A stretch of DNA of 55,489 nt from Actinomycetes bacterium (lineage in GTDB: Bacteria > Actinomycetota > Acidimicrobiia > Acidimicrobiales > Palsa-688): assembly GCA_021838445.1 (NCBI GenBank), contig JAKCDU010000006.1, positions 58,710-114,198 on the forward strand, given 5' to 3'. Below the pieces are notes generated by a model. That model saw only the letters and a program-made list of their open reading frames with translations, searched no databases and was not told the origin of the DNA. Within the stretch, counting starts at the first letter, position 1; each line of letters starts with the position of its first letter. The position numbers were made by a program, and so were the translations under genes. Of the stretch, positions 16,167-24,969 are shown piece after piece.

Positions 16167-17440
16167 CCGCAGACACCGCCGAGGACCTGGACCGCTTCCG
16201 CCAGCGGGCCGGCGCCTGGATCCGCTCCAACCTCCGACCACTCGATCACGCGGCGTTGGCCGCGGCCACCGCCGGTGAGCTGGACGAGGAGGAGGAGTTG
16301 GCCGCCATCCAGCACGAGCGCCAGCTGATGCGGATGATGTTCGACGCCGGCTTCGCGGGCATCACCATCTCCCCCGAGTACGGCGGCCAGGGCCTCACCC
16401 CGGCCCATCAGCAGGCCTTCAACGAGGAGCTGTCGGGTTTCGAGCACCCCTCCCGCCTGATGGTGCCGAACCTTTCGCCGTGCGCCGCGGTGCTACTCGA
16501 CTTCGGCACCGAGGAGCAGAAGAAGACCCACATCCCGGCCATCCTCAAAGGCGAGGAACTGTGGATGCAGTTGCTCTCCGAGCCGAGCGGCGGCTCGGAC
16601 GTGGCGGGGGCTCTGACCACAGCGGTGCGCGACGGTGACGAGTGGGTGCTCAACGGCTCGAAGATATGGACGACCGGCGCCTGGTGGTCGGATTGGGGCC
16701 TGTGCCTGGCCCGGACCAACTGGGACGTGCCCAAACACCGCGGCCTGACGGTGTTCATGCTGCCGCTGCACCGCGATGGCGTCGATGTGCACCGCATCGA
16801 GATGATCAACGGGTCCAAGGAGTTCTGCCAGGAGTTCCTGACCGACGTGCGCGTCCCCGACACCGACCGGATCGGCGAGGTGGACAAGGGCTGGACCGTC
16901 GGCACGCGGTGGATGTTCCACGAGCGGATGCTCTACAACTCCCCGCTCATAACGATGCCCGCCTTCGGCCGACCAGCGACCAGCTCGGTGTCGCCGGTCG
17001 AGGTGGCCCGCGACCGGGGCCGGCTCGATGACCCACTCGTGAGGGACCTCATCGGCGAGGCGGCCATGCTGGACCTGGTGGGCTCCCGGCTACAGCAGCG
17101 CATCGCCCAGGGAGTGCGAACCGGCCACCTGTCCGACCAGGGCGCAGCCATCGCCCGCCTGTTCGGCGGCGTGGCCGGGGCCCGGGCCCGGACCATCACC
17201 TTCCAGATCGCCGGCGAGGCGGGAGCCGCCTGGTCGCAGCACGACGGGGCGGCGGCCGGCCGCGGCACCGACTTCTTGATGCGCCAGGCCGGTTGCATCG
17301 GAGGGGGCACCACCGAGATGGCCCGCAACGTGGTCAGCGAACGCGTGCTCGGGATGCCGCGGGAGCGCTCGGTGGACCGCGACGTTCCCTTCCGTGAAGT
17401 GCCGCGGGGCCCTTCGTCTGACGCCCGGAGCCGCGCTTGA
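16163..17440 (+). CDS. acyl-CoA dehydrogenase, subunit 2 of a pair
   Basis: A 425-aa ACAD with well preserved flavin and substrate motifs: LLSEPSGGSDVAGALTTA, DEWVLNGSKIWTTGAWW and the C-terminal GGGTTEMARNVVSERVLGMPRE. The ATG overlaps the stop of the preceding ACAD gene (ATGA), so the two chains are probably made in equal amounts and form one enzyme that introduces a 2,3-double bond into an acyl-CoA. The start Met-Thr-Ala-Asp is fixed by the overlap; the longer open frame upstream is the shadow of the first subunit gene. The TetR gene that follows 50 bases later may be in the same transcript. Confidence 0.88.
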   Translation: MTADTAEDLDRFRQRAGAWIRSNLRPLDHAALAAATAGELDEEEELAAIQHERQLMRMMFDAGFAGITISPEYGGQGLTPAHQQAFNEELSGFEHPSRLMVPNLSPCAAVLLDFGTEEQKKTHIPAILKGEELWMQLLSEPSGGSDVAGALTTAVRDGDEWVLNGSKIWTTGAWWSDWGLCLARTNWDVPKHRGLTVFMLPLHRDGVDVHRIEMINGSKEFCQEFLTDVRVPDTDRIGEVDKGWTVGTRWMFHERMLYNSPLITMPAFGRPATSSVSPVEVARDRGRLDDPLVRDLIGEAAMLDLVGSRLQQRIAQGVRTGHLSDQGAAIARLFGGVAGARARTITFQIAGEAGAAWSQHDGAAAGRGTDFLMRQAGCIGGGTTEMARNVVSERVLGMPRERSVDRDVPFREVPRGPSSDARSRA

Positions 17441-17490
17441 CGGCCACACCGGCGCCGAGCGACGCCGGTCGCTGAAGCAGGGACGGGACC

Positions 17491-18198
17491 GTGACAGACT
17501 CTTGCGAAGTGGACGTCTCGATGACAGCAGATCTCACCAACGACAGGCCCGGCGGTCCACGGTCGCGTAAGGGGGCGGAGACCCGGGCCCGGCTGCTGGC
17601 CGCGGCCAAGGAGATATTCGAGGAGGCCGGGTTCCTCGATGCTCGCATCTCCGACATCGCCGAGAGGGCCGGCCTCTCCCACGGGTCCTTCTATCACTAC
17701 TTCGAGTCGAAGGAGGAGATATTCCGGGAGGTGGCCCAGGCGGTGGAGGAGCAGTTGAGCGCCCCGCTCGGCAGCGTCATCCTCGATCCCACCTCGGAGG
17801 CCACCCCCCAGGAGCGGATCCGGGCGGCCATCCGGCTGCACATGCAGAGCTACCGGGACCAGGCCCGCATCATGGGTGTCATCGAGCAGGTCTCCCGCTA
17901 CGACGCCGAGGTCCGACGGGCCCGACACCAGCGGCTGTCCCGTTACGCCCGGCAGGTCGAGGAGTCCATCCGGCGCATGCAGAGGCACGGGCTGGTGGAC
18001 CCCGACCTCGACCCGGTCGTCGCCCAGGCCGCTCTGGGCGCCATGACCAGCCGCTTCCCCGAGTCGTGGTTCGTGGAAGGCAACCTCGACTGCGACTTCG
18101 ATCAGGGGGTGGAACAGATGACCCGGGTCTTCATCAACGCCTTGGGCTTCCGTTCGCCCCCACCGGGCTCACCCCGCCGCCGGGGGGCGGGGACGTGA
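17491..18198 (+). CDS. TetR-family regulator, candidate regulator of the shared motif
   Basis: A 235-aa TetR protein with helix-turn-helix at about residues 50-75 (ISDIAERAGLSHGSFYHYF, then SKEEIFREVAQ). The GTG at 17491 has AGGGACGGG upstream; an ATG at 17521 is an alternative. Around the alternative start lies GAAGTGGACGTCTCGATGA, which loosely resembles the palindrome shared by the surrounding promoters. It follows the ACAD pair in the same direction and sits between the importer genes and the binding-protein gene, so it is the best local candidate to control the motif-bearing genes (inference). It is convergent with the thioesterase gene. Confidence 0.87.
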   Translation: MTDSCEVDVSMTADLTNDRPGGPRSRKGAETRARLLAAAKEIFEEAGFLDARISDIAERAGLSHGSFYHYFESKEEIFREVAQAVEEQLSAPLGSVILDPTSEATPQERIRAAIRLHMQSYRDQARIMGVIEQVSRYDAEVRRARHQRLSRYARQVEESIRRMQRHGLVDPDLDPVVAQAALGAMTSRFPESWFVEGNLDCDFDQGVEQMTRVFINALGFRSPPPGSPRRRGAGT

Positions 18199-18220
18199 TC
18201 CCGGCGCACTGGCGAAGCAG

Positions 18221-19042
18221 CTAGAGCACCCCTCGGGCATCACCGGGGCGGGAGCGGATCAGATTGTCCTGGGTGAAGGAGGCTACGAGCGTGCCGTCGA
18301 TGCGGTACACATCGGCCCGGCCGTAGGTGCGGCCCCGGCCGGCGTAAGGGCTGCGGTGGGCGAGGAACATCCACTCGCCGGCCGAGAACGGCTCGTGGAA
18401 GGTGATGGTGTGGCCCAGGACGGCGGTGCTGACCGTGTGGTGGGACTGGGCCTGGCCGACCCCCTTGTGCGGCCTCATGGCCGTGGCGATCAAGAAGCCG
18501 TCGGTGGCATAGCTGAGCAGGGCCTGACTGATCACCGGGTCGTCAGGAGCTCCATCGAATCTGGTCCACACGTCGAGCTCCGCGGGCCCCACTGCGTCGG
18601 GGTCGTTGATGTCCACCCCGCCGGCGATCTCGATCTGCCAGCCCGGGGGGCGCCTCCCACTCGGGGGGGTGAGCGCCGACGTCGCCGGCTCGCGGTAGGT
18701 GACGAAATCCGCTTCGTCGGCGCTCAGCAGGACCGTACCCCGGGTGAACAGGCGACCAGCCTGGCTGAACGAGACGGTGCAGCTTCCCACCGACCGGCCG
18801 GTGGCGATGGTGTCCACTTCGATGTCCACCGGCTCGGCCGTCGATCCGCTGCGGGCGAAGACGATGTGCAGTGTCTTGACCAGCTTTCCCGGCTGCGAGC
18901 GTGCGGCGGCCACGATGGCCTGCCCCATCAACTGGCCGCCGAAGACCACTCCGTGGGCAACCGGCACGTTCCCCGCCCGGTATCGACCCTCACCGGTCGG
19001 CTCGAGGTCCAGAGACGCCAGGATGTCGTCCAACTCGTTCAT
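18221..19042 (-). CDS. acyl-CoA thioesterase, TesB/type II family
   Basis: A 273-aa double hot-dog thioesterase that hydrolyses acyl-CoA to free acid and CoA. The first hot-dog carries HGVVFGGQLMGQAIVAA, and the second ends with the active-site strand LVASFTQDNLIR, including the expected glutamine. Length fits the family (about 270-290). I start at ATG 19042 (Met-Asn-Glu-Leu); the open frame runs back to 19291, but that part lies across promoter elements. In an acyl-CoA catabolic cluster it may release stalled intermediates and recycle CoA. Promoter 19132-19103 with motif copy C lies upstream. Confidence 0.88.
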   Translation of the reverse strand: MNELDDILASLDLEPTGEGRYRAGNVPVAHGVVFGGQLMGQAIVAAARSQPGKLVKTLHIVFARSGSTAEPVDIEVDTIATGRSVGSCTVSFSQAGRLFTRGTVLLSADEADFVTYREPATSALTPPSGRRPPGWQIEIAGGVDINDPDAVGPAELDVWTRFDGAPDDPVISQALLSYATDGFLIATAMRPHKGVGQAQSHHTVSTAVLGHTITFHEPFSAGEWMFLAHRSPYAGRGRTYGRADVYRIDGTLVASFTQDNLIRSRPGDARGVL

Positions 19043-19102
19043 CTGCCATGACCCCCGATCCCCGGCACCTCCAGAAGGTGGCTCCCGGCTCGACCTGACG
19101 TG

Positions 19103-19150
19103 ATGGTAGCCATCGGTTCGGACCGGCACCAACATCGATGTCGAAGTTGA
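19103..19150 (-). promoter_or_regulatory. thioesterase promoter with shared motif copy C
   Basis: Minus strand -35 TTGGTG (19132-19127), 18-bp spacer, -10 TACCAT (19108-19103). Motif copy C, AACATCGATGTCGAAGTTGA (19131-19150, plus-strand reading), abuts and slightly overlaps the -35 from upstream. Confidence 0.55.
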
Positions 19151-19243
19151 ACCACGCCCGGGAGGACGGGGCCGGGACCCCAACCGAAGGCATTCCGCTG
19201 GCGCACCGTTCCCCTCCGGCCTGAGCCGGGCGACTACCCTTGT

Positions 19244-19264
19244 GATTTCGACGTCGACTAACAT
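19244..19264 (+). promoter_or_regulatory. shared motif copy D upstream of binding protein
   Basis: GATTTCGACGTCGACTAAC (19244-19262) contains the perfect 10-bp palindrome TCGACGTCGA, and a -10-like TAACAT (19259-19264) overlaps its end. It is about 60 bases before the ATG of the substrate-binding lipoprotein. The reverse complement GTTAGTCGACGTCGAAATC aligns with copy F at 33123. A good -35 is not evident. Confidence 0.55.
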
Positions 19265-19324
19265 CTTGGTTCTAGACCAGCAGCCACACACCAGTCAGTT
19301 CGCTGGAGATCCCGGAGGGGGAAG

Positions 19325-20587
19325 ATGTTCCGCAAGAACACAGCGGTCGTAGGGATGGTCGCTCTCGGCGTACTGGCCGGCGCGTGCAGTTCCAGCTCCC
19401 ACAGCAGCGGCGGCGCCACCGCCACGACGACCGCCCCGGGCGGACCTTCGGGCACTTCGAGCGCCAGCCCGGGCGGCAAGACCATCACCGTCGGGATCCT
19501 GAGCGACCTGACGGGCCTGGCTTCGTCGGGCAACAAGACCACCCCGTTGGGGGTGCAAGCCGGCGCGGTGGTGGCGGCCAAGGACGGCTTCAAGTTCAAG
19601 TTCGTCGAGGGCGATTCGCAGACCTCCCCCGCAGCGGTGCTGGCCGCGGCCCAGAAGCTCGTGCAGCAGGACCACGTGGACGCGGTGGTGATGGTCTCGG
19701 CCGTCGGCTTCGGCGCCGCCGCCTACCTCAAGCAGCAGGGGATCCCCGTCGTCGGGGTGGCCGAGGACGGTAGCGAGTGGATCACCGACACCAACATGTT
19801 CTCGACCTATGGCTTCCTCGACCCGTCCAAGGCCTCGACCACCTTCGGTACCTTCATGAAGATGGAGGGGGGGACCAACCTCGGCTCCATCGGCTACAGC
19901 ATCTCCCCGTCGTCGGCGGATTCGGCCAAGGGCAACGCCGCGTCGGCCACCGCCGCCGGTCTCAGGGTCGGCTACCTGAACGCCAACTTCCCCTTCGGGA
20001 GCACCAACGTGGCGCCCGAAGCCATCGCCATGAAGAGCGCGGGGGTCGACACCTACTACGGGTCGGTCGACCCCAACACCAGCTTCGCCCTGATCCAGGC
20101 CCTCCGCCAGAACGGGGTCAACCTGAAGATCGCCCTGCTCCCCGACGGCTACGGTGGTGACCTCCAGCAGGCCGGCCCGGGCGCCATCCAGACCGGTCAG
20201 GGCGTGTACTTCTCGCTGTCGTTCGAGCCGGTGGAGATGAACACCACGGCCACCCAGCAGTTCCAAGCCGCCCTCGAGCAGGCGGGCGGCGGATCGGAGC
20301 CGACCTACGCCGAGTACGCCGGGTACACCTCCATGGCCCTTCTCGACCAGGCCCTCAAAGTGACCGGGTCGAGCCCCACCCACAGCGCGCTGATCGCCGC
20401 CCTCAACGGGGTGAAGAACTTCGATGCGTGGGGCCTGCTCGGCTCGCATCCCTTCGATCTGTCCAATCGGGCCGGCACCGCCACGGGGATCGACTCCTGC
20501 CTCTATGTGACCAAGCTCTCGGGTTCCAACTTCGAGACCGTACCCGGCGCCGACCCGGTCTGCGGAAGCCCGCTCCCCTCGGCCTGA
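19325..20587 (+). CDS. ABC transporter substrate-binding lipoprotein (HAAT type)
   Basis: A 420-aa extracellular solute-binding protein of the branched-chain amino acid/amide class. The N-terminus is a lipoprotein signal: MFRKN, a hydrophobic stretch, then LAGAC with lipidation at Cys21, and a Ser/Gly/Thr/Pro-rich tether (about 22-58). The mature domain starts TITVGILSDLTGLASSG, and VYFSLSFEPVEMN with YAEYAGYTSMALLDQAL near the end is typical of the Leu/Ile/Val-binding fold. The ribosome site GGAGGGGGAAG is strong. No permease is adjacent; the fused importer genes at 11084-14754 lack a binding protein and share the upstream motif, so they probably form one system. Confidence 0.88.
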   Translation: MFRKNTAVVGMVALGVLAGACSSSSHSSGGATATTTAPGGPSGTSSASPGGKTITVGILSDLTGLASSGNKTTPLGVQAGAVVAAKDGFKFKFVEGDSQTSPAAVLAAAQKLVQQDHVDAVVMVSAVGFGAAAYLKQQGIPVVGVAEDGSEWITDTNMFSTYGFLDPSKASTTFGTFMKMEGGTNLGSIGYSISPSSADSAKGNAASATAAGLRVGYLNANFPFGSTNVAPEAIAMKSAGVDTYYGSVDPNTSFALIQALRQNGVNLKIALLPDGYGGDLQQAGPGAIQTGQGVYFSLSFEPVEMNTTATQQFQAALEQAGGGSEPTYAEYAGYTSMALLDQALKVTGSSPTHSALIAALNGVKNFDAWGLLGSHPFDLSNRAGTATGIDSCLYVTKLSGSNFETVPGADPVCGSPLPSA

Positions 20588-20599
20588 GCCGCCCCTCCG

Positions 20600-20625
20600 G
20601 GGTCAAAGGCCAGGGTCAAAGGCCA
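20600..20625. repeat. 13-bp perfect tandem repeat
   Basis: GGGTCAAAGGCCA occurs twice in direct tandem (20600-20612, 20613-20625), covering the end of the minus-strand hydrolase gene and the short convergent gap. No function is evident. Confidence 0.75.
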
Positions 20626-21347
20626 GGGGCCCGCCGCTCGATGAATTCCGACACCGCCTGGGGGTAGGCCGTGCGGGAGGGACGGAACAGGTCGTGACCG
20701 GACCCTTGGATGGTGATCACCTCGACTCCCGGTAGGGTGGCGCGGTATCGGATAGCCCTCTCGTCGTCAATAATGGCATCACTACTGCCACGAGCTACCA
20801 ACGTGGGTTTGCCGAGGTCGGCCAGCTCGGCCCACATCTCCCGCCCCACCGAATCGGCCTGGATGCCCTCGAGCGCCACCTTGGTGATGGATTCCGGATA
20901 GGTCCGGCCTCGCCACGTCGTGGCCCACATCTGCTCCACGAGCTCGGGGGGTAGCCGTACCTCACCGGGCAGGTAGTCGCCGATGGAGATGGTCGCCACC
21001 TGATCGGGGCGGCCCAGCGCCAGGCCCAGTCCCGAGCTCGTGCCCCGCGAGAAGGTCATGAGATGGAACCGGTCGACGCCGGACTGGTCGAGGACCGCCT
21101 GCAGATCGCCGGCCTGGTCCATCGCCGAGTAGCCGGTCTCGGGGCTGTCGCTGCCCCCTCTCCCCCTAGGGTCGACGATGATGAGACGCCGATGGGCAAA
21201 CACGTCGAACATGGCGAGATAGTCCGTCGCCCGGTCCACCAGCCCAGGGACGAAGAGCACGGGCAGGCCCGCCGTGGCTTCAGGCGAGTGGTCCAGGTAG
21301 TGGATACGCACCCCGCCGCTGTCCGCGAAACCCTCGACGGCCGACAC
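20616..21347 (-). CDS. alpha/beta hydrolase
   Basis: A 243-aa alpha/beta-hydrolase fold enzyme. The oxyanion strand is VLFVPGLVDRATDY, the nucleophile elbow MTFSRGTSSG, and the late acid and histidine are in LVARGSSDAIIDDERAI and IQGSGHDLF. It likely hydrolyses an ester, lactone or C-C bond of an intermediate. I choose the GTG at 21347 (Val-Ser-Ala-Val-Glu-Gly): TAGAAT lies seven bases before it, which fits a leaderless message. An ATG at 21404 in the same frame is an alternative but overlaps the divergent CoA-transferase start. Confidence 0.82.
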   Translation of the reverse strand: MSAVEGFADSGGVRIHYLDHSPEATAGLPVLFVPGLVDRATDYLAMFDVFAHRRLIIVDPRGRGGSDSPETGYSAMDQAGDLQAVLDQSGVDRFHLMTFSRGTSSGLGLALGRPDQVATISIGDYLPGEVRLPPELVEQMWATTWRGRTYPESITKVALEGIQADSVGREMWAELADLGKPTLVARGSSDAIIDDERAIRYRATLPGVEVITIQGSGHDLFRPSRTAYPQAVSEFIERRAPGL

Positions 21348-21354
21348 CCCACCG

Positions 21355-21360
21355 ATTCTA
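21355..21360 (-). promoter_or_regulatory. -10 element, probable leaderless promoter
   Basis: TAGAAT on the minus strand, seven bases ahead of the GTG at 21347. It decides between two possible starts for the hydrolase. No clear -35. Confidence 0.45.
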
Positions 21361-21402
21361 GGGGAAGGTCGCCACGGCTCAGGGGGGTCGGTAACATGCC
21401 CC

Positions 21403-22752
21403 ATGAAGGAGGGGGGATGGTGTGAAACCGCACTCGTGGCCAGCGAGCAGGAACGACTGCCGGTGACGAACGGAGTCTCCGGCGACGACGGTCCCGGCGC
21501 CGAGCGGGCCGGCAGCGACGGCCCCGCCAACGACGGCCGCGGTGATGACACTCCGAGTCGGGAGGGTCGCGACGGTCCGCCGGCGGGGGGGCTCCCCGGC
21601 GTCGGGAGGGACGCGCTAGAAGGACTGCGCATCCTGGATCTCACCGGGGGGATAGCCGGACCGCTCGGGGTCCTGCAGCTGGCCGAGCACGGCGCCGACG
21701 TGATCAAGATCGAGCCGGTCGGGGGTCGGCCGGGTCGGACCGACCCGGCCTCGCGGGTCCACAACCGCAGCCGGCGGTCGGTCACCGTAGACCTCCACCA
21801 CCCTGAGGGCCGGGAGGCCTTCCTCCGCTTGGCCGAGACCGCCGACGTCCTTGTCGAGGCCTTCGCCCCGGCCACCGTGGCAGACCTAGGTATCGACTAC
21901 CGGTCGGTCGAGGGGCGCGCCCCCCGGCTGGTCTACTGCTCGGTGCCGGCCTGGCCTCGCGGCAGCCGGTTCGAGGACATCCCCGGTTACGAGGCCCTGG
22001 TCCAGGCCCGCACCGGCCAGCACTGGGAGAACACCAGCTTCCGCCCCGGCCCGGTGTTCCTCCACAGCCCGGTCGCCAGCATGGGGGCCATGTTCCTGGT
22101 GCCCATCGGGATAATGGCCGCCCTCTACGCCCGGCGGCGGACCGGCCGGGGCCAGCACCTGGAGGTCTCGCTCCTCCAGGGAATCATGTCGCTCACCACG
22201 CAGAACTGGAACTGGACCGATCGGGGCCAGTTCGGCTTGGTCAAGGCGCACCCGGCGGGTATCCACCAGATGTCGGTATTCGAATGCCGCGACGGCGAGT
22301 GGGTGCATGCGTCGACCCAGGCCGGTTTGACCCCGACGCGCTCCGAAGCGTCGATCCTCGGCATCGATGAGGTCCCCTTCGAGGCCCTGGTCGCCATGAC
22401 CCCAGCCGAGCGGGCCGGCTACGAGACCGCCAAGCGGGACGCCTACCGGGCCCTCGACAGGGACGAGGTCATCGAGACCCTCCACTCCCACGGTCTGGGA
22501 GCCGAGGCCATCGTCGCCCCCCACGAACGGTGGGGGCATCCGCAGTTGCTGGCCACCGGGTCGGTGGTCCGCGTCGAGGACCCCGACGTGGGGCCCACCA
22601 CGCAACTCGGCCCGACCATCTTCTTGGCAGCCACCCCGTCCCGGGTGAGAGGGCCGCAGCCGCGGGCCGGTGCCCATACCGACGAGGTACTCGCCGAGGT
22701 CGGCTACGACCGATCCGCTCTCGCCGATCTTCGCTCCAAGGGGGTGATCTGA
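21403..22752 (+). CDS. family III CoA-transferase (CaiB/BaiF), Glu variant
   Basis: CaiB/BaiF-type protein. Up to about residue 66 the sequence is a Gly/Asp/Pro-rich extension; the domain proper begins LEGLRILDLTGGIAGPLGVLQLAEHGADVIKIEP-like, so translation could start later, although no better start codon with a ribosome site is visible. The segment that normally carries the catalytic Asp reads RGQHLEVSLLQG, with Glu in its place. Its stop is immediately followed by the GTG of another CoA-transferase, which has Trp at that site, so the two may act as a heteromer. Substrate unknown. Confidence 0.85.
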   Translation: MKEGGWCETALVASEQERLPVTNGVSGDDGPGAERAGSDGPANDGRGDDTPSREGRDGPPAGGLPGVGRDALEGLRILDLTGGIAGPLGVLQLAEHGADVIKIEPVGGRPGRTDPASRVHNRSRRSVTVDLHHPEGREAFLRLAETADVLVEAFAPATVADLGIDYRSVEGRAPRLVYCSVPAWPRGSRFEDIPGYEALVQARTGQHWENTSFRPGPVFLHSPVASMGAMFLVPIGIMAALYARRRTGRGQHLEVSLLQGIMSLTTQNWNWTDRGQFGLVKAHPAGIHQMSVFECRDGEWVHASTQAGLTPTRSEASILGIDEVPFEALVAMTPAERAGYETAKRDAYRALDRDEVIETLHSHGLGAEAIVAPHERWGHPQLLATGSVVRVEDPDVGPTTQLGPTIFLAATPSRVRGPQPRAGAHTDEVLAEVGYDRSALADLRSKGVI

Positions 22753-23967
22753 GTGCCGGGACCGCTCGAGGGGCTCCGGGTCATCGACTTCGGGCAGTTC
22801 CTGGCCGGTCCCTTCGGGCCGATGTTGCTCGGCGACCTCGGGGCCGACGTGATCAAGGTGGAGCCGACGCGCGGTGACGGTATGCGAGCCAGTGTCGTCG
22901 GCTCCTTCATGGGCTGCCAGCGAGGGAAGAGGGACATCGCCATCGACCTGAAGCAGCCCGACGGCCTGCGTATCGCCCTCGATCTGGTGGCTGGCGCCGA
23001 CATGGTCCACCACAACATGACCCTCGGTACCGCCGACCGCTTGGGGATCGGCTACGAGCAGTGCCGGGCTGTGCGGCCCGACATCTTGTACTGCAACACG
23101 TTCATGTACGGAGCGGCAGGTCCGCTGGCCCACATGGGCGGCCTCGATCCTCTCGGGCAGGCCGCATCGGGCATCGAATGGGAGCAGGGTCCCGTCGCCG
23201 CCGGCAACCCGCCCATGTGGCACCGCTACGGCCATGGCGATGTGGCGGCGGCCATGCCCTCGGTGACGGCTCTCCTCATAGCGCTCCACCACCGGGAGCA
23301 GACCGGGGAGGGGCAGTTCATGTGGACCTCCATCTTCCACGGTTCGATGCTCTACACCGCCGACTCGTGGCTCGACCCGGATGGCCGGCCTTCCCCCCGC
23401 CCCACCCTCGATCGGGAGCAGTTGGGCCTCGGTGCCCTCTACCGCCTCTACGAGACCCAGGACGGGTGGCTGCAGCTGGCCGCGGTGGAGGAGGAGCACT
23501 GGTCAGCGCTGTGCCGGGCCATCGAGGCCGACCACCTGCTCGACGACGACCGCTTCACCACACCCGCTGGACGCCGCACCCATCGAGACGACCTGACGGC
23601 TCTACTGGCAGCCCGCTTCATGGACGACCTCGCCGTCAACTGGAGACGCAGCCTGCGGCGCGCCGGCGTACCGGTGGAGATATCGGCTGACACCTGGGAC
23701 GGCGAGACCATCCTCTTCGACGAGGACCTGGTGCGCCTGGGCCTGGTCGCCGAGTACCACCACCCTCTCCTCGGACGGGTCCGTCAGTTCGGCAACCTGA
23801 TCTCCTTCAGCGACACACCGGGCCGTCAGGAGCGGGCGGCCCCGTTGCTCGGCCAGCACACCCGGGAGATACTGTCCGAGCTCGGCTACGAGGAGCCGGC
23901 GGTCTCGGACCTGGCCGCCCGAGGTATCGTCTCCTGGCCCGCCGACGACTACCCCTTCCCGGTCTGA
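22753..23967 (+). CDS. family III CoA-transferase paralogue, catalytic Asp replaced
   Basis: A 404-aa CaiB/BaiF-fold protein that starts (GTG) directly after the stop of the preceding CoA-transferase. The N-terminal [20 protein letters not shown] and [16 protein letters not shown] are standard. At the catalytic position, where the family has Gly-Gln-x-Val-Asp-x-Ser, this chain reads [13 protein letters not shown]: Trp instead of Asp. By family logic it should not form the aspartyl-CoA intermediate on its own; it may be a structural or substrate-binding partner, or catalyse racemase/isomerase-like chemistry. The last 19 bases overlap the convergent dehydrogenase gene. Confidence 0.85.
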   Translation: MPGPLEGLRVIDFGQFLAGPFGPMLLGDLGADVIKVEPTRGDGMRASVVGSFMGCQRGKRDIAIDLKQPDGLRIALDLVAGADMVHHNMTLGTADRLGIGYEQCRAVRPDILYCNTFMYGAAGPLAHMGGLDPLGQAASGIEWEQGPVAAGNPPMWHRYGHGDVAAAMPSVTALLIALHHREQTGEGQFMWTSIFHGSMLYTADSWLDPDGRPSPRPTLDREQLGLGALYRLYETQDGWLQLAAVEEEHWSALCRAIEADHLLDDDRFTTPAGRRTHRDDLTALLAARFMDDLAVNWRRSLRRAGVPVEISADTWDGETILFDEDLVRLGLVAEYHHPLLGRVRQFGNLISFSDTPGRQERAAPLLGQHTREILSELGYEEPAVSDLAARGIVSWPADDYPFPV

Positions 23968-24899
23968 CCGGTCCTGGCCGGCGGGGACCAAAAGGACGGG
24001 GAGGGAGGCCACTCCAGCCCTGACAGCGAAGCCAGGGCGTACACGAGAGCCTGGGTGCCGTCCCGGCCCCGCCGCTGGGCCTGCAACGCGACGTAGAGCT
24101 GGTTGGCCAGAGCCAGTCCCGGCAGGGCCAGGCGGGCCCGGCGGGCCTCTTCGAGGGCGATGCCCATATCTTTCACCAGATGGTCGACCGCGAACCCGGG
24201 TGTGAAGTCTCCGGCGACCACCCGTGGGGCCAGGTTGGACAGCGTCCAGCTCCCTGCCGCTCCGCTCGTGACCGAAGCCAGGACCGCGGTCACGTCCAAG
24301 CCGACCCGGTAGGCATAGAGGAGGGCTTCGGACATGGCCACCATGGTGCCGGCCACGAGGATCTGGTTGACCATCTTGGCGTGCTGGCCGGCGCCCGGAC
24401 CGCCCTGCCAGACGATGGTCTGGCCCATGGCCTCGAACAGTTCGTGCTGGGCGTCGAAGACCTCCCGGGGGCCGCCGACCATGATCGACAAGGTGGCGTT
24501 TCGGGCCCCTGTGTCACCTCCCGAGACCGGCGCGTCGAGCGCCTGCACCCCGTGCGCGGCGGCGCGCTCGGCGATCTCGACGGCGAGGGACGGCTCGCTC
24601 GTGGTCATGTCCACGAGCACGGCCCCCGGGCGCGCCCCGGCGAGAAGCCCGTCGTCGCCGAGGACCACCTGGCGTACGTCCTCGGGGTAACCGACCATGG
24701 AGAAGACCACCTCGCTGGCCTCGGCCACCTGAGCGGGCGACTCCACCCAGCGCGCCCCCGCCGCGATGAGCGCCTCGGCCCGCCGGTGAGACCGGTTGTA
24801 CACGGTGACGGGGTGACCGCGGGCGAGGAGGTGACCGCACATGGACGAGCCCATGACGCCGGTTCCGATCCATCCGATGGGGGTCGATTCGGGTTCCAC
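23949..24899 (-). CDS. 3-hydroxyisobutyrate dehydrogenase-like oxidoreductase
   Basis: A 316-aa beta-hydroxyacid dehydrogenase. The Rossmann loop is [22 protein letters not shown] at the N-terminus; the substrate loop [24 protein letters not shown] and the catalytic lysine segment [16 protein letters not shown] are intact. It should oxidise a 3-hydroxy acid, or reduce a semialdehyde, with NAD(P). The GTG at 24899 is chosen because the fold begins seven residues later; GAAGG and a -10-like TAAGAA lie just upstream. A GTG ten codons further upstream is possible. The 3' end overlaps the convergent CoA-transferase by 19 bases. The C-terminal 20 residues are Pro/Ser-rich. Confidence 0.85.
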   Translation of the reverse strand: MEPESTPIGWIGTGVMGSSMCGHLLARGHPVTVYNRSHRRAEALIAAGARWVESPAQVAEASEVVFSMVGYPEDVRQVVLGDDGLLAGARPGAVLVDMTTSEPSLAVEIAERAAAHGVQALDAPVSGGDTGARNATLSIMVGGPREVFDAQHELFEAMGQTIVWQGGPGAGQHAKMVNQILVAGTMVAMSEALLYAYRVGLDVTAVLASVTSGAAGSWTLSNLAPRVVAGDFTPGFAVDHLVKDMGIALEEARRARLALPGLALANQLYVALQAQRRGRDGTQALVYALASLSGLEWPPSPSFWSPPARTGQTGKG

Positions 24900-24969
24900 G
24901 ACCTTCGTTCTTAGCCGATCGGTGACCACCGCCGGCCCCGAGCGCGACCCCACCGTCTGTCGCAGCCGG

